DNA from: Mesorhizobium sp. BR1-1-16
GTDB lineage: Bacteria > Pseudomonadota > Alphaproteobacteria > Rhizobiales > Kaistiaceae
Assembly (NCBI RefSeq): GCF_020165495.1
Contig: NZ_JAIUIE010000005.1
Span: 1 to 64,000 of the forward strand
Length of the DNA stretch: 64,000 nt
Reading direction: 5' to 3'
Part shown: positions 30,684-40,132 of the stretch, piece by piece
How the letters are laid out: each line of letters begins with the position of its first letter
How positions within the stretch are numbered: position 1 is the first letter of the stretch
Made by a program: the position numbers and the translations under genes
Notes under the pieces: generated by a model
Told to the model about the DNA's origin: nothing
Database searches by the model: none
What the model saw: only the letters and a program-made list of their open reading frames with translations

Positions 30684-31265
30684 ATGACGAAAGTGAAGTT
30701 GCCGCCCGATCCCTGGCAGCGGACGACGACCGAACACGGCTTTGCCGCCGACGAGGTGATCTCGGCCCTGCAGAAATCGCTGCGTCGCGGCCTGCTCGAC
30801 AATGCCCTGCTGCTCGGCTGGGAGATGTTCCTGACCAGCCTGGAGATGGAGGAGAAGCTCTGGTCGCGACTCTGCGTGATCTCGGTCGAGGATGTCGGCT
30901 TCGGCAACCGCGACGCCCCGGTCATCGTCGAGACGCTCTATCAGATGCATCATCGCTATCCGCGCCCGGTGGGCGACCGTTTCCTCTTCGCAGCGCATGC
31001 GATCCGCCTGATCGCGACGAGCCCGAAGGAGCGCTCCTCCGACGACATGGTCAACTGGGCGATGCGGGGCACGGCGCTCGGCGAGCTCAAGCCCGAGATC
31101 ATCGATCCCGCCCTCGACATGCATACGCTGAAGGGACAGGAAATGGGCCGCGACTATCTCTATTTCATGCAGGAAGCATCGAAGGTCGAACCGCAGAGCA
31201 ATGAGCGCGAGCCGAAATACCGCGAATGGATTCTCGCTGCGCTGGCGGACGGCCGGCTGAGTTGA
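30684..31265 (+). CDS. stand-alone RarA/MgsA C-terminal-like domain protein
   Basis: A 193-residue soluble protein without the AAA ATPase part. Residues 25-80 match the clamp-loader-like C-terminal region of RarA/MgsA (VISALQKSLRRGLLDNALLL, then LWSRLCVISVEDVGFGNRDA). RarA uses this region to form tetramers and work at stalled forks; the ATPase and SSB-binding parts are absent here. It may modulate RarA or act in a separate complex. AGGAGCATTCG lies just before the start. The assignment is from pattern only. Confidence 0.6.
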   Translation: MTKVKLPPDPWQRTTTEHGFAADEVISALQKSLRRGLLDNALLLGWEMFLTSLEMEEKLWSRLCVISVEDVGFGNRDAPVIVETLYQMHHRYPRPVGDRFLFAAHAIRLIATSPKERSSDDMVNWAMRGTALGELKPEIIDPALDMHTLKGQEMGRDYLYFMQEASKVEPQSNEREPKYREWILAALADGRLS

Positions 31266-31418
31266 GCAGCCCACGCTGATGTGACCGCCGGCACGTCGAC
31301 AGCATCGCGGCCGGCGGCTAGAAGCGGACGGCCTGACCGGGACAACAGCCTCGGTCAGCCCGGCACCTGGTATGCACCGGCGACCCATAGACCCGAAACG
31401 ACCGACCTGGACCAAAGC

Positions 31419-31919
31419 ATGGCCGACGGCAAACGCCTCTTCTACGCAGGACTGGGCTTCCTTCTCGGCCTCGCGGCCATCGCGGGCGCCTGGGCCTTCC
31501 AGCTCATCGGCGGCTATGTGCCCTGCAAGCTCTGCCTCGAGCAGCGTATTCCCTATTATGTTGGCCTGCCGCTCTTTGCCATCGCGATCGTGCTGATGAT
31601 CCGCGACACGCAGATCGCGCTGGCGCGGACACTGCTGCTGCTCGCCGGCCTCGCCTTCCTGATCGGTCTCGGCCTCGGCATCTATCATTCCGGCGTTGAG
31701 TGGCATTACTGGCTCGGGCCGGCCGATTGCGGCGGGGGCGTCGCGACAACAGGCAATGCCGGCGATCTCCTCGCCCAGATCGGCCATACCAAGGTGGTGA
31801 GTTGCACCGATGCGGCCTGGCGCCTGTTCGGCCTCTCCTTCGCCGGCTGGAATGCCGTCGTTTCGGCGCTCGTCGCGTTGCTCGCGCTCACCGCCGCGCT
31901 CGGCAGCGTCCGCCGCTGA
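31419..31919 (+). CDS. dsbB: disulfide bond formation protein B
   Basis: A membrane quinone reductase that re-oxidises DsbA-type thiol oxidases. The 166-residue protein has four membrane segments, the first-loop redox pair PCKLC near residue 35, and a second-loop pair about 28 residues apart (DCGGG and VVSCTD). It belongs to the short alphaproteobacterial DsbB/DsbI-like group. The ATG at 31419 is chosen because the upstream 46 codons have no family match. It lies one base from the convergent RNA methyltransferase. Confidence 0.88.
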   Translation: MADGKRLFYAGLGFLLGLAAIAGAWAFQLIGGYVPCKLCLEQRIPYYVGLPLFAIAIVLMIRDTQIALARTLLLLAGLAFLIGLGLGIYHSGVEWHYWLGPADCGGGVATTGNAGDLLAQIGHTKVVSCTDAAWRLFGLSFAGWNAVVSALVALLALTAALGSVRR

Positions 31920-31920
31920 G

Positions 31921-32727
31921 TCAGTCGCGGCCTGCGGTCAGGTGATGCAGCACGATGCCGCTGGTCGTCGCGACATTGAGCGAATCGACGCCTTCGGCCA
32001 TGCGGATGCGCACGGTCTCAGCGCGCTCCATCAGCGCCTCCGCAAGGCCGGGTCCCTCGGCGCCCAGCATCAGCGCGACGCGCCCGCCGCGTGGGACGTC
32101 ATGCAGATCCGTTGCGCCTGAAGGCGACAGCGCCAGCATGCGGAAACCGGCAGCCGCCAGCATCGCGGCCATGTCGGCGCCCCGCGGCAATCGCACGAAA
32201 GGCAGCGTCAGGCTGGTGCCGACCGAGACGCGGATCGCCTTGCGATAGAGCGGATCGCAGCAATCCGCATCCAGCACCACGCCAGCCGCGCGGAAGGCCG
32301 CCGCATTGCGGAAAATGCCGCCCATATTGTCGTGATTGGCGATCGCCGAGAGCGCGACGATGACAGCATCAGCCGGCGCGTCCCCGAGCAGCCGCTCCGG
32401 CGCAAGCGGCGGCGCCGCAATGCCATGGGCGAGGATTCCGCGATGAAGCGGAAAGCCGGCAATCGCGTCGATCACGGCCTGCGTGGCGGCATAGATGGGC
32501 ACATCGGGCGCAAGCTTTGCCAGCAGCGGGCCGAGGCTCTCGACCCGCTTGGCATCGATCAGCAGCGAGGCGGCACGGTGTCGCTTTGAACGAACCAGCA
32601 TCGACAGCACCACCTCGCCCTCGGCGATGAACTGGCCCTGCCGGCCGACGAGATCGCGCTCGCGGATATCGCGATAGGCGGCGATGCGCGGATCGGCGTG
32701 GTCGTCGATAGGGATGGCAGCGATCAT
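31921..32727 (-). CDS. SpoU/TrmH-family RNA 2'-O-methyltransferase
   Basis: A 268-residue SPOUT enzyme using SAM to methylate a ribose 2'-OH in rRNA or tRNA. An N-terminal RNA-recognition domain (VGRQGQFIAEGEVVLSMLV) precedes the three SPOUT motifs: NHDNMGGIFRNAAAF near residue 130, ALMLGAEGPGL near residue 218, and IRMAEGVDSLNVATTSGI near residue 240. The knot-forming motifs are intact, so it should be active. The RNA target is not predictable. Confidence 0.92.
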   Translation of the reverse strand: MIAAIPIDDHADPRIAAYRDIRERDLVGRQGQFIAEGEVVLSMLVRSKRHRAASLLIDAKRVESLGPLLAKLAPDVPIYAATQAVIDAIAGFPLHRGILAHGIAAPPLAPERLLGDAPADAVIVALSAIANHDNMGGIFRNAAAFRAAGVVLDADCCDPLYRKAIRVSVGTSLTLPFVRLPRGADMAAMLAAAGFRMLALSPSGATDLHDVPRGGRVALMLGAEGPGLAEALMERAETVRIRMAEGVDSLNVATTSGIVLHHLTAGRD

Positions 32728-32763
32728 GGCAAGGCGGGCTCGGCCCGCCAGAGGCAGGCATCA

Positions 32764-33321
32764 CTACGGATCGAGTTCGGTATCCCAATAGAGATAGTCG
32801 AGCCAGCTGTCGTGCAGATAGTTCGGCGGGAATGCGCGGCCGTTATTGTGCAAGTCAGAGACCGATGGCTGGAACGGCATTTGATGCGGCCACATATGCG
32901 CGTCGGCCGGATGCAGGCTGCCTTTCCGCAAATTGCAGGGTGAACAGGCCGCGACGACATTTTCCCATGTCGTTTGTCCACCGCGCGAACGGGGGATGAC
33001 ATGGTCGAAGGTCAGATCCTCGCGCGCGCCGCAATATTGGCACTGGAAGCGATCGCGCAGGAACACGTTGAACCGCGTGAAAGCCGGATTCCGTGCCGGC
33101 TTCACATAGTTCTTCAGACAGACGACGCTCGGCAGCCGCATATGGAAGGACGGGCTGCGGACATCGACATCATATTCCGAGACGATGGTGACCCGATCGA
33201 GAAACACCGCCTTGATCGTGTCCTGCCAGGACCAGAGCGAGAGCGGGTAATAGCTCAGCGGCCGATAATCGGCATTGAGCACAAGGGCGGGATTTGCACC
33301 AGCAGGCAACGCTATCGTCAA
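32764..33321 (-). CDS. HNH endonuclease
   Basis: A 185-residue protein with an HNH nuclease domain at residues 90-135: zinc pair CQYCG, the catalytic FDHVIPRSRGG, then WENVVAACSPCNLRKG with the second zinc pair. The N-terminal 80 residues (VLNADYRPLSYYPLSLWSWQ) are typical of a widespread chromosomal HNH family not linked to a methylase. The start is TTG with GGAGAAG eight bases upstream. The biological role of this family is unclear. Confidence 0.88.
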   Translation of the reverse strand: MTIALPAGANPALVLNADYRPLSYYPLSLWSWQDTIKAVFLDRVTIVSEYDVDVRSPSFHMRLPSVVCLKNYVKPARNPAFTRFNVFLRDRFQCQYCGAREDLTFDHVIPRSRGGQTTWENVVAACSPCNLRKGSLHPADAHMWPHQMPFQPSVSDLHNNGRAFPPNYLHDSWLDYLYWDTELDP

Positions 33322-33432
33322 GACTGGCTTCTCCGGTGAGCAGCGCCGAACCTCGAGATAAGTCCGATTAGTCTATAGGCTGTGTGTCACCCTTGTGAAG
33401 CCATTGCAGCGTCGCGCCAGAACACCCGGCAA

Positions 33433-34089
33433 TCAGACCGTGACGTCGGCGAAAACCTGTCGCAGAAATGCCGCGCCAGCCTTGAGCCCGACCGCGTCGA
33501 TGCCATGGCCGAGGCCCGGCCGCTCGATCGTCTCGACGGTGAAACCGGCAGCGCGCAGCGCCGCAGCCGTCTCGACCACAGCCGCGACGGGAATCACCTC
33601 ATCGAGAACGCCATGCACCAAAAGGACCGGTGCCCGGCTGACCGTCTCGCTGGCCAGTCGCTCCACCCCTGCGATGCGGCCGGAATAGCCGATGATCGCA
33701 GCCGGCGGGTGCGGTCGCCGCGGCGCGACCTGCAACGCCATCATGGTGCCCTGGCTGAAGCCGACGATCGCCAGATCCGAATCGGCGAGCCCAAGTCGCG
33801 CCAGTTCGGCATCGATGAAGGCATCGAGCTTCGGCGCCGCGGCTGCCGCCCCCTGCCAATATTCATGCGGATCACGGACTGTCAGGCGAAACCACTGATA
33901 GCGGGTCGGGTCCCAGTCACACGGATCCGGAGCATTCGGGGCGACAAAGGCCGTATCGGGGAAGAGCGGCGCCCAGTGGCGGCCGATATCGATGAGATCC
34001 TGTCCATCCGCGCCGACGCCATGCAGCAGCACGACCAGCTTCGTGGCGGGGCGCCCGGAGAGGGGTTCGATGCGAGGACCGTCGAGCAT
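33433..34089 (-). CDS. phospholipase/carboxylesterase-type alpha/beta hydrolase (YpfH-like)
   Basis: A 218-residue serine hydrolase of the carboxylesterase/phospholipase group. The oxyanion motif is VVLLHGVGADGQDL near residue 20. The catalytic triad is visible: S in VGFSQGTMM near residue 113, D in HGVLDEVIP near residue 165, and H in GLGHGID near residue 195. There is no signal peptide. Relatives cleave acyl esters or short phospholipids; the substrate is not given by context. Confidence 0.88.
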   Translation of the reverse strand: MLDGPRIEPLSGRPATKLVVLLHGVGADGQDLIDIGRHWAPLFPDTAFVAPNAPDPCDWDPTRYQWFRLTVRDPHEYWQGAAAAAPKLDAFIDAELARLGLADSDLAIVGFSQGTMMALQVAPRRPHPPAAIIGYSGRIAGVERLASETVSRAPVLLVHGVLDEVIPVAAVVETAAALRAAGFTVETIERPGLGHGIDAVGLKAGAAFLRQVFADVTV

Positions 34090-34182
34090 GGCATAGGTTC
34101 CGGGTGAGGTGGCGAATCGTACGCCATGCTAGCAATGCCGCCGCAGGTTCCGCCATCGCGGCATGAGCGGGCGGCCCGAACG

Positions 34183-34911
34183 TCAGCGCGTCGCGGCGAC
34201 CAGCAGGAACATCGGCCTGTCGCGCTCTTCTTCAAGTTCGGGGCGCGCGGCGATCTGCGCCTCGGTCGGACAGAATTCCTCGACGTGATCGAGCCGGAAT
34301 CCGGCGGCGATCAGGAGGTTCAGCGTCGTGCCGAGCGTGCGATGATGCTTGATGACGCCATCCGCGAGCCAGTCGGTTGTTCGCGGACCTTCGACGAGAT
34401 AGCGATCGAGCGGCCAGATCCGCCGTCCCTCGCCGTCCGATGTGAAGCCAGGCCGTGACGGCGCCATATAGATCGGGTGTTCCGTCGAGAAGACGAGCCG
34501 CCCGCCAGGCTTGAGGCTCCGATGAATCTCGGCCAGCAGGCGCCCTGCATCCTCGACATAGTGCAGCGCCAGCGAAGAATAGACGAGGTCGAACGCCGCG
34601 GCGGGGAGTTCGAGCCTGTCGAGATCGCCGCGCTCATAGCGCATGGACGCGCTGACACCTTCGGCGCGGGCCCGATCCAGCATGCGTTCGGAGAGATCGA
34701 TACCGAGAACCGAGCGCGCGCCCTCGCCGGCTGCAAAGCGGCAGAACCAGCCATAGCCGCAGCCGAGATCGGCGATGTCCAGACCTGCAAGCGGCGGCAG
34801 CAGGGCCCGCATCGCCGGCCACTCGGTCGCGCCGTCCAACCCCTCGACGGATCGGGGGAGCTTGCTGTAGCCCTCGAAGAAGGTGGGTTGATCGTAGATA
34901 TTCTGGGCCAT
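34183..34911 (-). CDS. class I SAM-dependent methyltransferase
   Basis: A 242-residue methyltransferase-11 type protein. Motif I is IADLGCGYGWFCRF near residue 48, then LGIDLSERML, then FDLVYSSLALHYVEDAG near residue 110 and LKPGGRLVFSTEHP. The start at 34911 (GGAGAGGAG upstream) gives MAQNIYDQPTFFEGYSKL, the usual N-terminus. A much longer frame upstream is antisense to gluQRS and is rejected. It is divergent from gluQRS, about 60 bp apart. Confidence 0.85.
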   Translation of the reverse strand: MAQNIYDQPTFFEGYSKLPRSVEGLDGATEWPAMRALLPPLAGLDIADLGCGYGWFCRFAAGEGARSVLGIDLSERMLDRARAEGVSASMRYERGDLDRLELPAAAFDLVYSSLALHYVEDAGRLLAEIHRSLKPGGRLVFSTEHPIYMAPSRPGFTSDGEGRRIWPLDRYLVEGPRTTDWLADGVIKHHRTLGTTLNLLIAAGFRLDHVEEFCPTEAQIAARPELEEERDRPMFLLVAATR

Positions 34912-34974
34912 GGCTCGGGATGCTCCTCTCCCGCCGAGATAGAACCGGTCATCGACGGTGACAACGGCCCACGC

Positions 34975-35853
34975 ATGAAAACCTTCCGCTTCGCCCCGAG
35001 CCCGAACGGTCCGCTGCATCTCGGCCACGCTTATTCGGCGCTGCTGAACGCCGATCTGGCCAAGGCGAGTGGCGGCCGCCTGCTGGTGCGGATCGAGGAT
35101 ATCGACCAGGAGCGCTGCCGCCCGGAATTCGAGACCGCGATCCTCGCCGATCTTGATCGGCTCGGCATCGCTTATGCACGCCCCGTGCGGCGGCAGTCGG
35201 AGCATTTCGAGGATTATCGCGATGCGCTCGCAAGGCTTGAGGCGATGGGCCTCGTCTATCCGGCCTTCCTGACCCGCGCCGAGATCCGCGCCCGAACGGA
35301 CGATCCGGACTGGCCGCGCGACCCCGATGGCGCGCCGCTCTATCCGGGCGATGATCGTGCGCTGCCGCACGCCGAGGCGCTGGGGCGCATCGCTTCAGGG
35401 ACGCCCTATGCGCTTCGTTTGAGGATGGATGAAGCGGTGCGCCGCATGGGCGAACTCCGCTTCGAGGAGGCCGGCGCCGGGCCCGATGGCAAGGCCGGCC
35501 TTCTCACGGCCGAACCCGGCCGCTGGGGCGATGTCATCCTGGCGCGCAAGGACACGCCGACCAGCTATCACCTCTCCGTCGTCGTCGACGACGCGCTGCA
35601 GGGCGTCACCGATGTGGTGCGCGGCGCCGATCTCTTTCATGCCACCACCGTCCACCGCCTGTTGCAGGCGCTGCTCGGCTTCGACGCGCCGCGCTATCAT
35701 CACCACCCTCTGGTCCGTGACGCGCACGGCCGCAAGCTCTCGAAATCGGAGGGCGATACCGGCCTTTCGGAGTTGATGGCAGGGGGTGCGAGCACGAATG
35801 ATATCCGCCGCCGCGTCGGCTTGCCGCCCGCTCAGCCAACGCCGAGTACATAG
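34975..35853 (+). CDS. gluQ: glutamyl-Q tRNA(Asp) synthetase
   Basis: Attaches glutamate to queuosine in tRNA(Asp). The 292-residue protein is a truncated glutamyl-tRNA synthetase catalytic core with APSPNGPLHLGHAYSAL (HIGH-type) at residues 6-22 and KLSKSEGD (KMSKS-type) near residue 255. It lacks the anticodon-binding domain of full GluRS. The cysteines that hold zinc in the Escherichia coli enzyme are not visible in the corresponding insertion. The start at 34975 gives the conserved beginning. Its end overlaps the convergent AEC gene by 22 bp. Confidence 0.9.
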   Translation: MKTFRFAPSPNGPLHLGHAYSALLNADLAKASGGRLLVRIEDIDQERCRPEFETAILADLDRLGIAYARPVRRQSEHFEDYRDALARLEAMGLVYPAFLTRAEIRARTDDPDWPRDPDGAPLYPGDDRALPHAEALGRIASGTPYALRLRMDEAVRRMGELRFEEAGAGPDGKAGLLTAEPGRWGDVILARKDTPTSYHLSVVVDDALQGVTDVVRGADLFHATTVHRLLQALLGFDAPRYHHHPLVRDAHGRKLSKSEGDTGLSELMAGGASTNDIRRRVGLPPAQPTPST

Positions 35854-36857
35854 AGCCAGATCGTGATGGTGAAGAGGCTGATCAGCGTCGAGAGCGAGAC
35901 AGAGCTCGCGGCACTGGCAACGCCAGCTCTATAGTGGCTCGCCAGAAGATAGGCGTTGACGCCGCAAGGCATCGCCGCGAACACAACCGCCACGCCGGCC
36001 CAGACCGGCGGCATCGGCAGAACCCGCGTCAGCCCGAACACGAGCAGCGGATGAACCACCAGCTTCAGCGTGCTGATCGTGAGCGAAGCTGCGAGATCGC
36101 CGGCAAAACCGTAGCGTCGCAGCGCGAGACCCATCGACACCAGCGCGCAGGGTACGGAGGACGCGGCGACCATGCCGACCACCTGGCCGGATACCCCTGT
36201 CGCCTGGAAGCCCGTAAGCTTGGCGATGGCGCCGGCATAGATGCCGATGAGGATCGGATTGCGCGCCAGGGCCTTGCCGAGACGGATGAGCGTCGCGCGG
36301 GAAACGCCGGATTCGGCGCCTTCGGCGAGGATCGTAGCCGCGGTCGTCATGATCGGCAGGTGAATGGCGATCAGCAGGAACAACGGCACGGCGCCCGCCT
36401 CGCCAAACGCCTTCAGGATGATCGGCACGCCGACAAAGACGGTATTGGCCTGCGCGCCCGTGAAACCCTGCATCACCGCTTCGAGATGGCTGCGACGGAA
36501 GACCCTGACCGCGAGCAGGAAGCCGATTGCGAACACGATGAAGGCGCCGGTGAAATAGGCGATCCAGTAGCCCCAGGGCTGCCCGTCCGCCGGAAGCTTT
36601 GCTTCCGACAGCGTCTTGAAGATCAGGACCGGCACGGCCAGCCCGAAGACATATTCCGAGAGGCCATCGGCGGCGCGCTCGCCAAGATGCTTCGTCCAGC
36701 CGGCGAGATAGCCGACGCCGATCAGCGCGAAGATCGGCAGCACGATGAAGGCGATGTCGGCGAGACGCCCGATCACGGCAGGCGACCCTGACGAGGCAGT
36801 GAGGGCGAGGAAAGAGATGGAGATGGCATGGGCGAATCCGCTGGTGCCACCGACCAT
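35832..36857 (-). CDS. AEC (auxin efflux carrier) family transporter
   Basis: A 341-residue membrane protein with ten predicted helices, of the AEC/BASS-like fold that exports organic acids or amino-acid derivatives. Marks are IFALIGVGYLAGW near residue 45, GFTGAQANTVFVGVPIIL near residue 140, and MPCGVNAYLLASHYRAG near residue 290. The true start may be a GTG near 36776, since the first 27 residues show no conserved features. It is convergent with and overlaps gluQ. Substrate unknown. Confidence 0.85.
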   Translation of the reverse strand: MVGGTSGFAHAISISFLALTASSGSPAVIGRLADIAFIVLPIFALIGVGYLAGWTKHLGERAADGLSEYVFGLAVPVLIFKTLSEAKLPADGQPWGYWIAYFTGAFIVFAIGFLLAVRVFRRSHLEAVMQGFTGAQANTVFVGVPIILKAFGEAGAVPLFLLIAIHLPIMTTAATILAEGAESGVSRATLIRLGKALARNPILIGIYAGAIAKLTGFQATGVSGQVVGMVAASSVPCALVSMGLALRRYGFAGDLAASLTISTLKLVVHPLLVFGLTRVLPMPPVWAGVAVVFAAMPCGVNAYLLASHYRAGVASAASSVSLSTLISLFTITIWLYVLGVG

Positions 36858-37136
36858 AGACCGGAGTTCGCCGGTGTGCGAACCGTGCCGGGCGGCAGCA
36901 TCGAGGTTTTCCGCAGCGGTCTTTGCGAGCGTCGCTCCCCTGTCCGGCCAAGAGCACGTCCATTCCGCGGCATCAAATCTGTCTGGTGTCCAAAGTCGTT
37001 GCAGCTATGCTGTTCGCGGGTGATGGAGGTCCGCATGATGCTTCCGGTTCGTTTTCAGTAACCGTCCTTAAGCATTGCGGCCGCCGACACGCACTTGATT
37101 TCGAAGTCCTCTCCTGGAACCAGATAGGAAGCTGAA

Positions 37137-38816
37137 TTGGCCGGCTTGAGCTGCGTGCGACTGTTCTGCCGCGTCCTGATTTTGTGGGTTCTGGTCCTCA
37201 GCGGCACGCCAGCCGCATGGGCCGAGGCCGTGCCGACTGGCGCGATCGACGAATCTTTCCCGCTTCGAGCCGCCGACACGACGAGCCCGCGCGATGCCTT
37301 GACCACATTTCTGCGCGACTTCCGCAACAGCGCCGAAGCCTGGCGGGCGGGCAAAAGCCGGGACGTGATCGACCGCGCGTTGGCCCGCGCACGCGACACC
37401 ATCGACTTCAGCGACGTTCCCGCACTTGGCTATGGTGCCGCGACCCTCATCGACATGGCGCTCCTCAGCGAAGTGCTCGATCGGGTGGCGCTTCCGCCTT
37501 TGGCCGATATTCCCGGCGACGCCGATCTCAAGACCGGCAGTGACGACGAACTCACGCGCTGGGTGATCCCCAATACCCGGCTTGAGATCGTGAAGATTAC
37601 CGACGGGCCGCGCGCCGGCGAATATCTGTTCTCGAAGGAATCGGTCGCGGACCTTCGCAGCTATTACAGCCTCGTGAAGGACATTCCCTACCAGCCCGGC
37701 GCTCTCGCCGGCATCTATGAAGACGTTCTGTCGAGCCCTGGGGACTGGGTGCCGGAGAGGTTCCGCGACACGCTGCCGGCATGGGCGCTCTCGGTCGCCG
37801 CCGGCCGTGCTATCTGGCAATGGATCGCACTGGCGGTCCTGATGGCCATAGCCCTGCCGCTCGTCCCCCTGATCATCCGGGCTGGCATGCACTGGGATGC
37901 CAGACGACGCTCGGCCAGCCCGTGGCTCCGTTTCGGAACGCCGGTCGCGCTGATCCTTGTCGTCGCTTTGGCCGGCCTCTTTCAGAATCTCGCCGAGAAG
38001 GTGATCGGGCTTCTCGAATTGCCGATGGAAATCATCAGCTTCATGGTGCTCGCCGTCCAGGCGGTGGGCCTCGCCTGGCTGGTGTTCGTGGTGTCCAACA
38101 GGCTCGCCGATGCGATCGGTGGGATCAAATACGGGGCCGACGGACAGTCTCATCTCGACGCGGCGATGACGAGAATGCTGTTTCGCCTCATCAGCCTCGG
38201 CATCATGATCCTTCTGGCCGCTTTTGCCGCCAGCAGGATCGGCATTCCGGTCGCGCCACTCGTGGCGGGCCTCGGCGCAGGTGGTCTCGCGATCGCACTG
38301 GCAGTGCGGCCGACGCTGGAAAACATCATCGGCGGACTGACGCTTTTTGCCGACCGGCCGGTACGGGTTGGCGATTTCTGCCGCTATGGCGACGATGTCG
38401 GCACCGTCGAGCAGATCGGACTGCGCTCCACGCGCATCCGCACCTTGGAGCAGAGCCTCGTTACCGTTCCCAACAGCGAATTCTCGCAGATGCATCTCGA
38501 CAATTTCACGGCGCGCCCAACGCGCCTGTTGCAGACGCTGCTGCATATCCGCCATGGAACCACGCCCGATCAGATGCGCCTCCTACTCACAGAGATCCGC
38601 AATCTTCTCGATGCCAATCCGCTGGTGACGCCCGATTCCTCCTATGTCCGCTTCGTTGGCTACGGCGCCTTCTCCAAGGATATCGAAGTTTTCGCCTATC
38701 TGCGCTGCGAGGACGAGCGCGCCTTCCTGGCGACCCGGGAAGAGCTCCTTCTCAACATCGAGGAAATCGTCCAGCGGGCCGATGCAGGCTTCGCCGTCCG
38801 GACCGGAACTCCATAA
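37137..38816 (+). CDS. large MscS-family mechanosensitive channel
   Basis: A 559-residue inner-membrane channel that opens under osmotic down-shock. It has a signal peptide (LILWVLVLSGTPAAWA), a periplasmic domain of about 180 residues, and several membrane helices. The pore helix, rich in glycine and alanine, is at residues 375-400 (LVAGLGAGGLAIALAVRP), followed by the beta domain (RVGDFCRYGDDVGTVEQIG) and an alpha-beta C-terminus. The TTG start has AGGAAG five bases upstream. The extra periplasmic domain places it among the larger MscS relatives. Confidence 0.88.
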   Translation: MAGLSCVRLFCRVLILWVLVLSGTPAAWAEAVPTGAIDESFPLRAADTTSPRDALTTFLRDFRNSAEAWRAGKSRDVIDRALARARDTIDFSDVPALGYGAATLIDMALLSEVLDRVALPPLADIPGDADLKTGSDDELTRWVIPNTRLEIVKITDGPRAGEYLFSKESVADLRSYYSLVKDIPYQPGALAGIYEDVLSSPGDWVPERFRDTLPAWALSVAAGRAIWQWIALAVLMAIALPLVPLIIRAGMHWDARRRSASPWLRFGTPVALILVVALAGLFQNLAEKVIGLLELPMEIISFMVLAVQAVGLAWLVFVVSNRLADAIGGIKYGADGQSHLDAAMTRMLFRLISLGIMILLAAFAASRIGIPVAPLVAGLGAGGLAIALAVRPTLENIIGGLTLFADRPVRVGDFCRYGDDVGTVEQIGLRSTRIRTLEQSLVTVPNSEFSQMHLDNFTARPTRLLQTLLHIRHGTTPDQMRLLLTEIRNLLDANPLVTPDSSYVRFVGYGAFSKDIEVFAYLRCEDERAFLATREELLLNIEEIVQRADAGFAVRTGTP

Positions 38817-38933
38817 CCGCTGCAGCAAAGACCGCGAACACACCGCTGTTCGGCGACGGGAATGAGGCTGCGGGCGCCATGCCTGACTCCGCGCTCCATC
38901 ATCACCGGCATGGCCATGCGAAGTCATGATAGC

Positions 38934-38951
38934 GGCGCCCCTCGGGGCGCC
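38934..38951 (+). terminator. possible terminator hairpin
   Basis: GGCGCCCC (38934-38941) and GGGGCGCC (38944-38951) form a tight GC-rich stem about 115 bp after the MscS stop, without a T-run. The rest of 38817-39211 (395 bp) shows no convincing gene; it presumably holds the cyo promoter. Confidence 0.35.
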
Positions 38952-39211
38952 CCTCGACGCGGGAACGGGATCAGCAGGCAGACCATCCGCTGGCCCATGA
39001 CGGGTTCTGAATCGTCAACCCACAAGCGAGGGCTAACCCCGATGTGGCGCCGACTGCACGACGCGCCCCGAGCCATGAATTTCTGCAATCCCTGCTCGCA
39101 ACCCGGTGATATTTGCCGCCATTCGTGTTTTCCTACCACAGGGATTCGGGTTAATGCCTGTGGGTGGGGGACTCTACACGGCAGGCGCGCAGTGTTCGCG
39201 AGGGGGGCCGC

Positions 39212-40132
39212 GTGAAGTCCAGGGGAATTGTCGGGCTGCTTGCTGCAGCCGTTCCAGCGCTCGCTTGGCCAGGGGTCGCTTGCGCCGGGAGCTTTCTGGA
39301 GCCTGCGGGGCCGATCGCCGCGGGACAGATCGCGCATTTTGGCGTGATCAGCACGCTGATGCTGATCGTCATCGTGCCGATGTTCGTCGCGTTGCCGATC
39401 GTGCTGCTGCGTTACCGTCGCGGCGGCAGGGGCGCCTATCGGCCGGACTGGGAGTTCAACTGGGTCCTGGAGATTCTCATCTGGGGTGTCCCGGTCGTGC
39501 TTGCATTCGCCCTTGGCACGGCCCTTTGGAAACATACGCTGCAACATGACCCCTATCGTCCGCTCGGTCCCGAGCCGCTGGTGGTCGAGGTCGTGGCGCT
39601 GGACTGGAAATTCCTGTTCCTCTACCCCGAGCAAGGCGTGGCGACGCTCGATCTGCTCGCTTTGCCTGAAAACCGTCCGGTCACCTTGAAACTGACCAGC
39701 GGCACGGTGATGCAGTCCTTCATCATTCCCAGTCTCGCCGGCCAGATCTATGCGATGGCGGGCATGCAGACGCAGCTCAATGTGCTTGCCGACAAGACCG
39801 GCGACCTCGTCGGCCGCAACACCCAGTATAACGGCCTCGGCTTTGCCACCCAGTCCTTCAAGACCAGTGTGATGAGCCAGGAAGCGTTCGAGGCCTGGGT
39901 CGAGGCGACGAAGGCTCAGACGGCCGCGCTCGATGCCGCCGGATATCAGGCCCTGCTCAAGCCCTCGGTGGTCAGCGAACCGGTGCTCTATGGCAATTTC
40001 ACGCCAGGCCTGTTCGACCAGGTGATCGCAAGCTTCTCACCCGGCATGGCACAAGGGCACGCCCATGCGGGAATGTCCGCCTCGACGCCGCCCCACCACG
40101 ACCATGATCACATGCAGGAGGCTGGCCGATGA
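39212..40132 (+). CDS. cyoA: cytochrome bo3 ubiquinol oxidase subunit II
   Basis: Subunit II of the terminal quinol oxidase, 306 residues. A signal sequence ends in GVACAGSF, a possible lipobox, as CyoA of Escherichia coli is a lipoprotein. Two membrane helices (residues 40-110) precede a cupredoxin domain (VVALDWKFLFLYPEQGVATL) that lacks the CuA cysteines, as expected for a quinol oxidase. The GTG at 39212 with AGGGGGG upstream is preferred over an in-frame ATG at 39164. The C-terminus is histidine-rich (PPHHDHDHM). Its stop overlaps the cyoB start. Confidence 0.92.
   Translation: MKSRGIVGLLAAAVPALAWPGVACAGSFLEPAGPIAAGQIAHFGVISTLMLIVIVPMFVALPIVLLRYRRGGRGAYRPDWEFNWVLEILIWGVPVVLAFALGTALWKHTLQHDPYRPLGPEPLVVEVVALDWKFLFLYPEQGVATLDLLALPENRPVTLKLTSGTVMQSFIIPSLAGQIYAMAGMQTQLNVLADKTGDLVGRNTQYNGLGFATQSFKTSVMSQEAFEAWVEATKAQTAALDAAGYQALLKPSVVSEPVLYGNFTPGLFDQVIASFSPGMAQGHAHAGMSASTPPHHDHDHMQEAGR

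Noticed and set aside
34912-35370. N-terminal extension of the methyltransferase at 34183
   Set aside because: It would run antisense through gluQRS; the family start and a ribosome site lie at 34911.
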